NCBI GenBank assembly: GCA_038496445.1
Contig: JALMLS010000397.1
Location: forward strand, 248,001-312,000
DNA from: Trichosphaerium sp. ATCC 40318
Taxonomy: Eukaryota > Discosea > Flabellinia > Trichosidae
Length of the DNA: 64,000 nt
Direction: 5' to 3'
Below are positions 63,601-64,000 of the stretch, piece by piece. The notes beneath the pieces were generated by a model, which was not told where the DNA came from, did not search any database, and saw only the letters and a list, made by a program, of their open reading frames with translations. Both the position numbers and the translations under genes were made by a program. Position 1 is the first letter of the stretch. Each line of letters opens with the position of its first letter.

Positions 63601-64000
63601 AAGCCTTGTCCTATTATGGGTCATGCGAATAGACCTGCTCCTCCTTTGAGAGGTACGTTTGTTTATTGTTCTTTCTTTTTTCTGACTTTTTTTGTTCAGG
63701 CAAAAAACCATTACCTGATGGATCTCCTACTAGTTTAGAAGGGCAATCTATACTTGTTACTGGTGTATTAGATTCTTTAGATAGAAAGGAGTGCGAAAAG
63801 CTAATAATAAAACATGGAGGAAAGGTTTCTAGGTCAGTTTGTAAAAAAACAACCTGTGTTGTCTTTGGTAATTTCTACGGTCGTTCCAAGCTTGAAAAGG
63901 TCAAGACTGGGTATGTCAAGTATTTATGTTTATACCATTGCGTCATCTAATGTTCTTTGTTAGAGGTATCAAAGCTGTTGATGAAGACATGCTGTTTGCT
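57657..64000 (+). CDS. FANCM/Mph1-type DNA helicase, spliced in frame into an RFC1-type BRCT domain; runs off the right edge
   Basis: Exon one ([18 protein letters not shown]) joins to [20 protein letters not shown] and a disordered N-terminal part. The helicase follows: [40 protein letters not shown] (motif I), [24 protein letters not shown] (motif II), ALTATPGS (motif III, with a GC-AG intron in it), [31 protein letters not shown] and [14 protein letters not shown] (motif VI). This matches FANCM and Mph1, which remodel forks and D-loops. A disordered acidic and basic region of about 800 residues comes next, with two copies of [15 protein letters not shown] and FVVDDSPI. Near 63700 a BRCT begins ([38 protein letters not shown]) of the kind found in the clamp loader subunit RFC1. 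No stop is seen between them in the spliced frame. The end lies outside the window. Confidence 0.78.

Overview
This is nuclear DNA of a unicellular eukaryote. Genes lie close together on both strands and most are cut by many very short introns, often about 25-60 nt. Introns usually start GTACG or GTAAG and end TTTAG, TATAG or TTCAG; a few start GC. TAA, TAG and TGA all end genes. Surface proteins carry Pro/Thr-rich stalks of a kind common in stramenopiles, whereas the Roc-COR and F-box/LRR genes resemble families seen in amoebae, many protists and large DNA viruses. I cannot place the lineage more exactly. All exon structures were inferred by reading the sequence by eye, so gene ends are firmer than internal junctions.

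Layout. 1-94: 5' end of a minus-strand gene leaving the window. 1074-5578: tandem UxaA-type sugar-acid dehydratase. 5902-6875: nicotinamide riboside kinase. 7396-13129: a long multidomain gene reading degenerate Rho, then Roc-COR, then PARP-type ADP-ribosyltransferase, then a receiver-like tail. 13374-15039: F-box protein fused to a Ras-like GTPase. 15341-20920: two surface proteins, one LRR with a GPI-type tail and one beta-helix-like with a membrane anchor. 21151-21266: a decayed LRR copy. 21567-27809: chorein-type lipid-transfer protein. 28180-31845: a TPR protein, a stalked membrane protein and a DUF202 protein. 32158-36409: GH63-type glucosidase.

37375-38601 and 49269-50756: two intronless F-box/LRR genes. 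Between them lie a TMEM53-like hydrolase, two genes of unknown function, a single-pass surface protein, glutathione reductase and a short Kelch protein with a GPI-type tail. 50857-51892: MORN-repeat protein with an F-box-like N-terminal half. 52756-53469: NMN adenylyltransferase-like protein. 53801-57423: cullin-1. 57657 to the window end: FANCM-type helicase whose spliced frame runs on into an RFC1-type BRCT domain.

Themes. Three genes concern NAD: NR kinase, an NMNAT-like enzyme and a predicted NAD-consuming ADP-ribosyltransferase. Four genes are possible SCF adaptors (F-box proteins), and the window also holds the CUL1 scaffold. Five genes or gene tails encode secreted or anchored surface proteins. 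The Rho/Roc-COR/PARP/receiver protein is the strongest candidate for an undescribed system.
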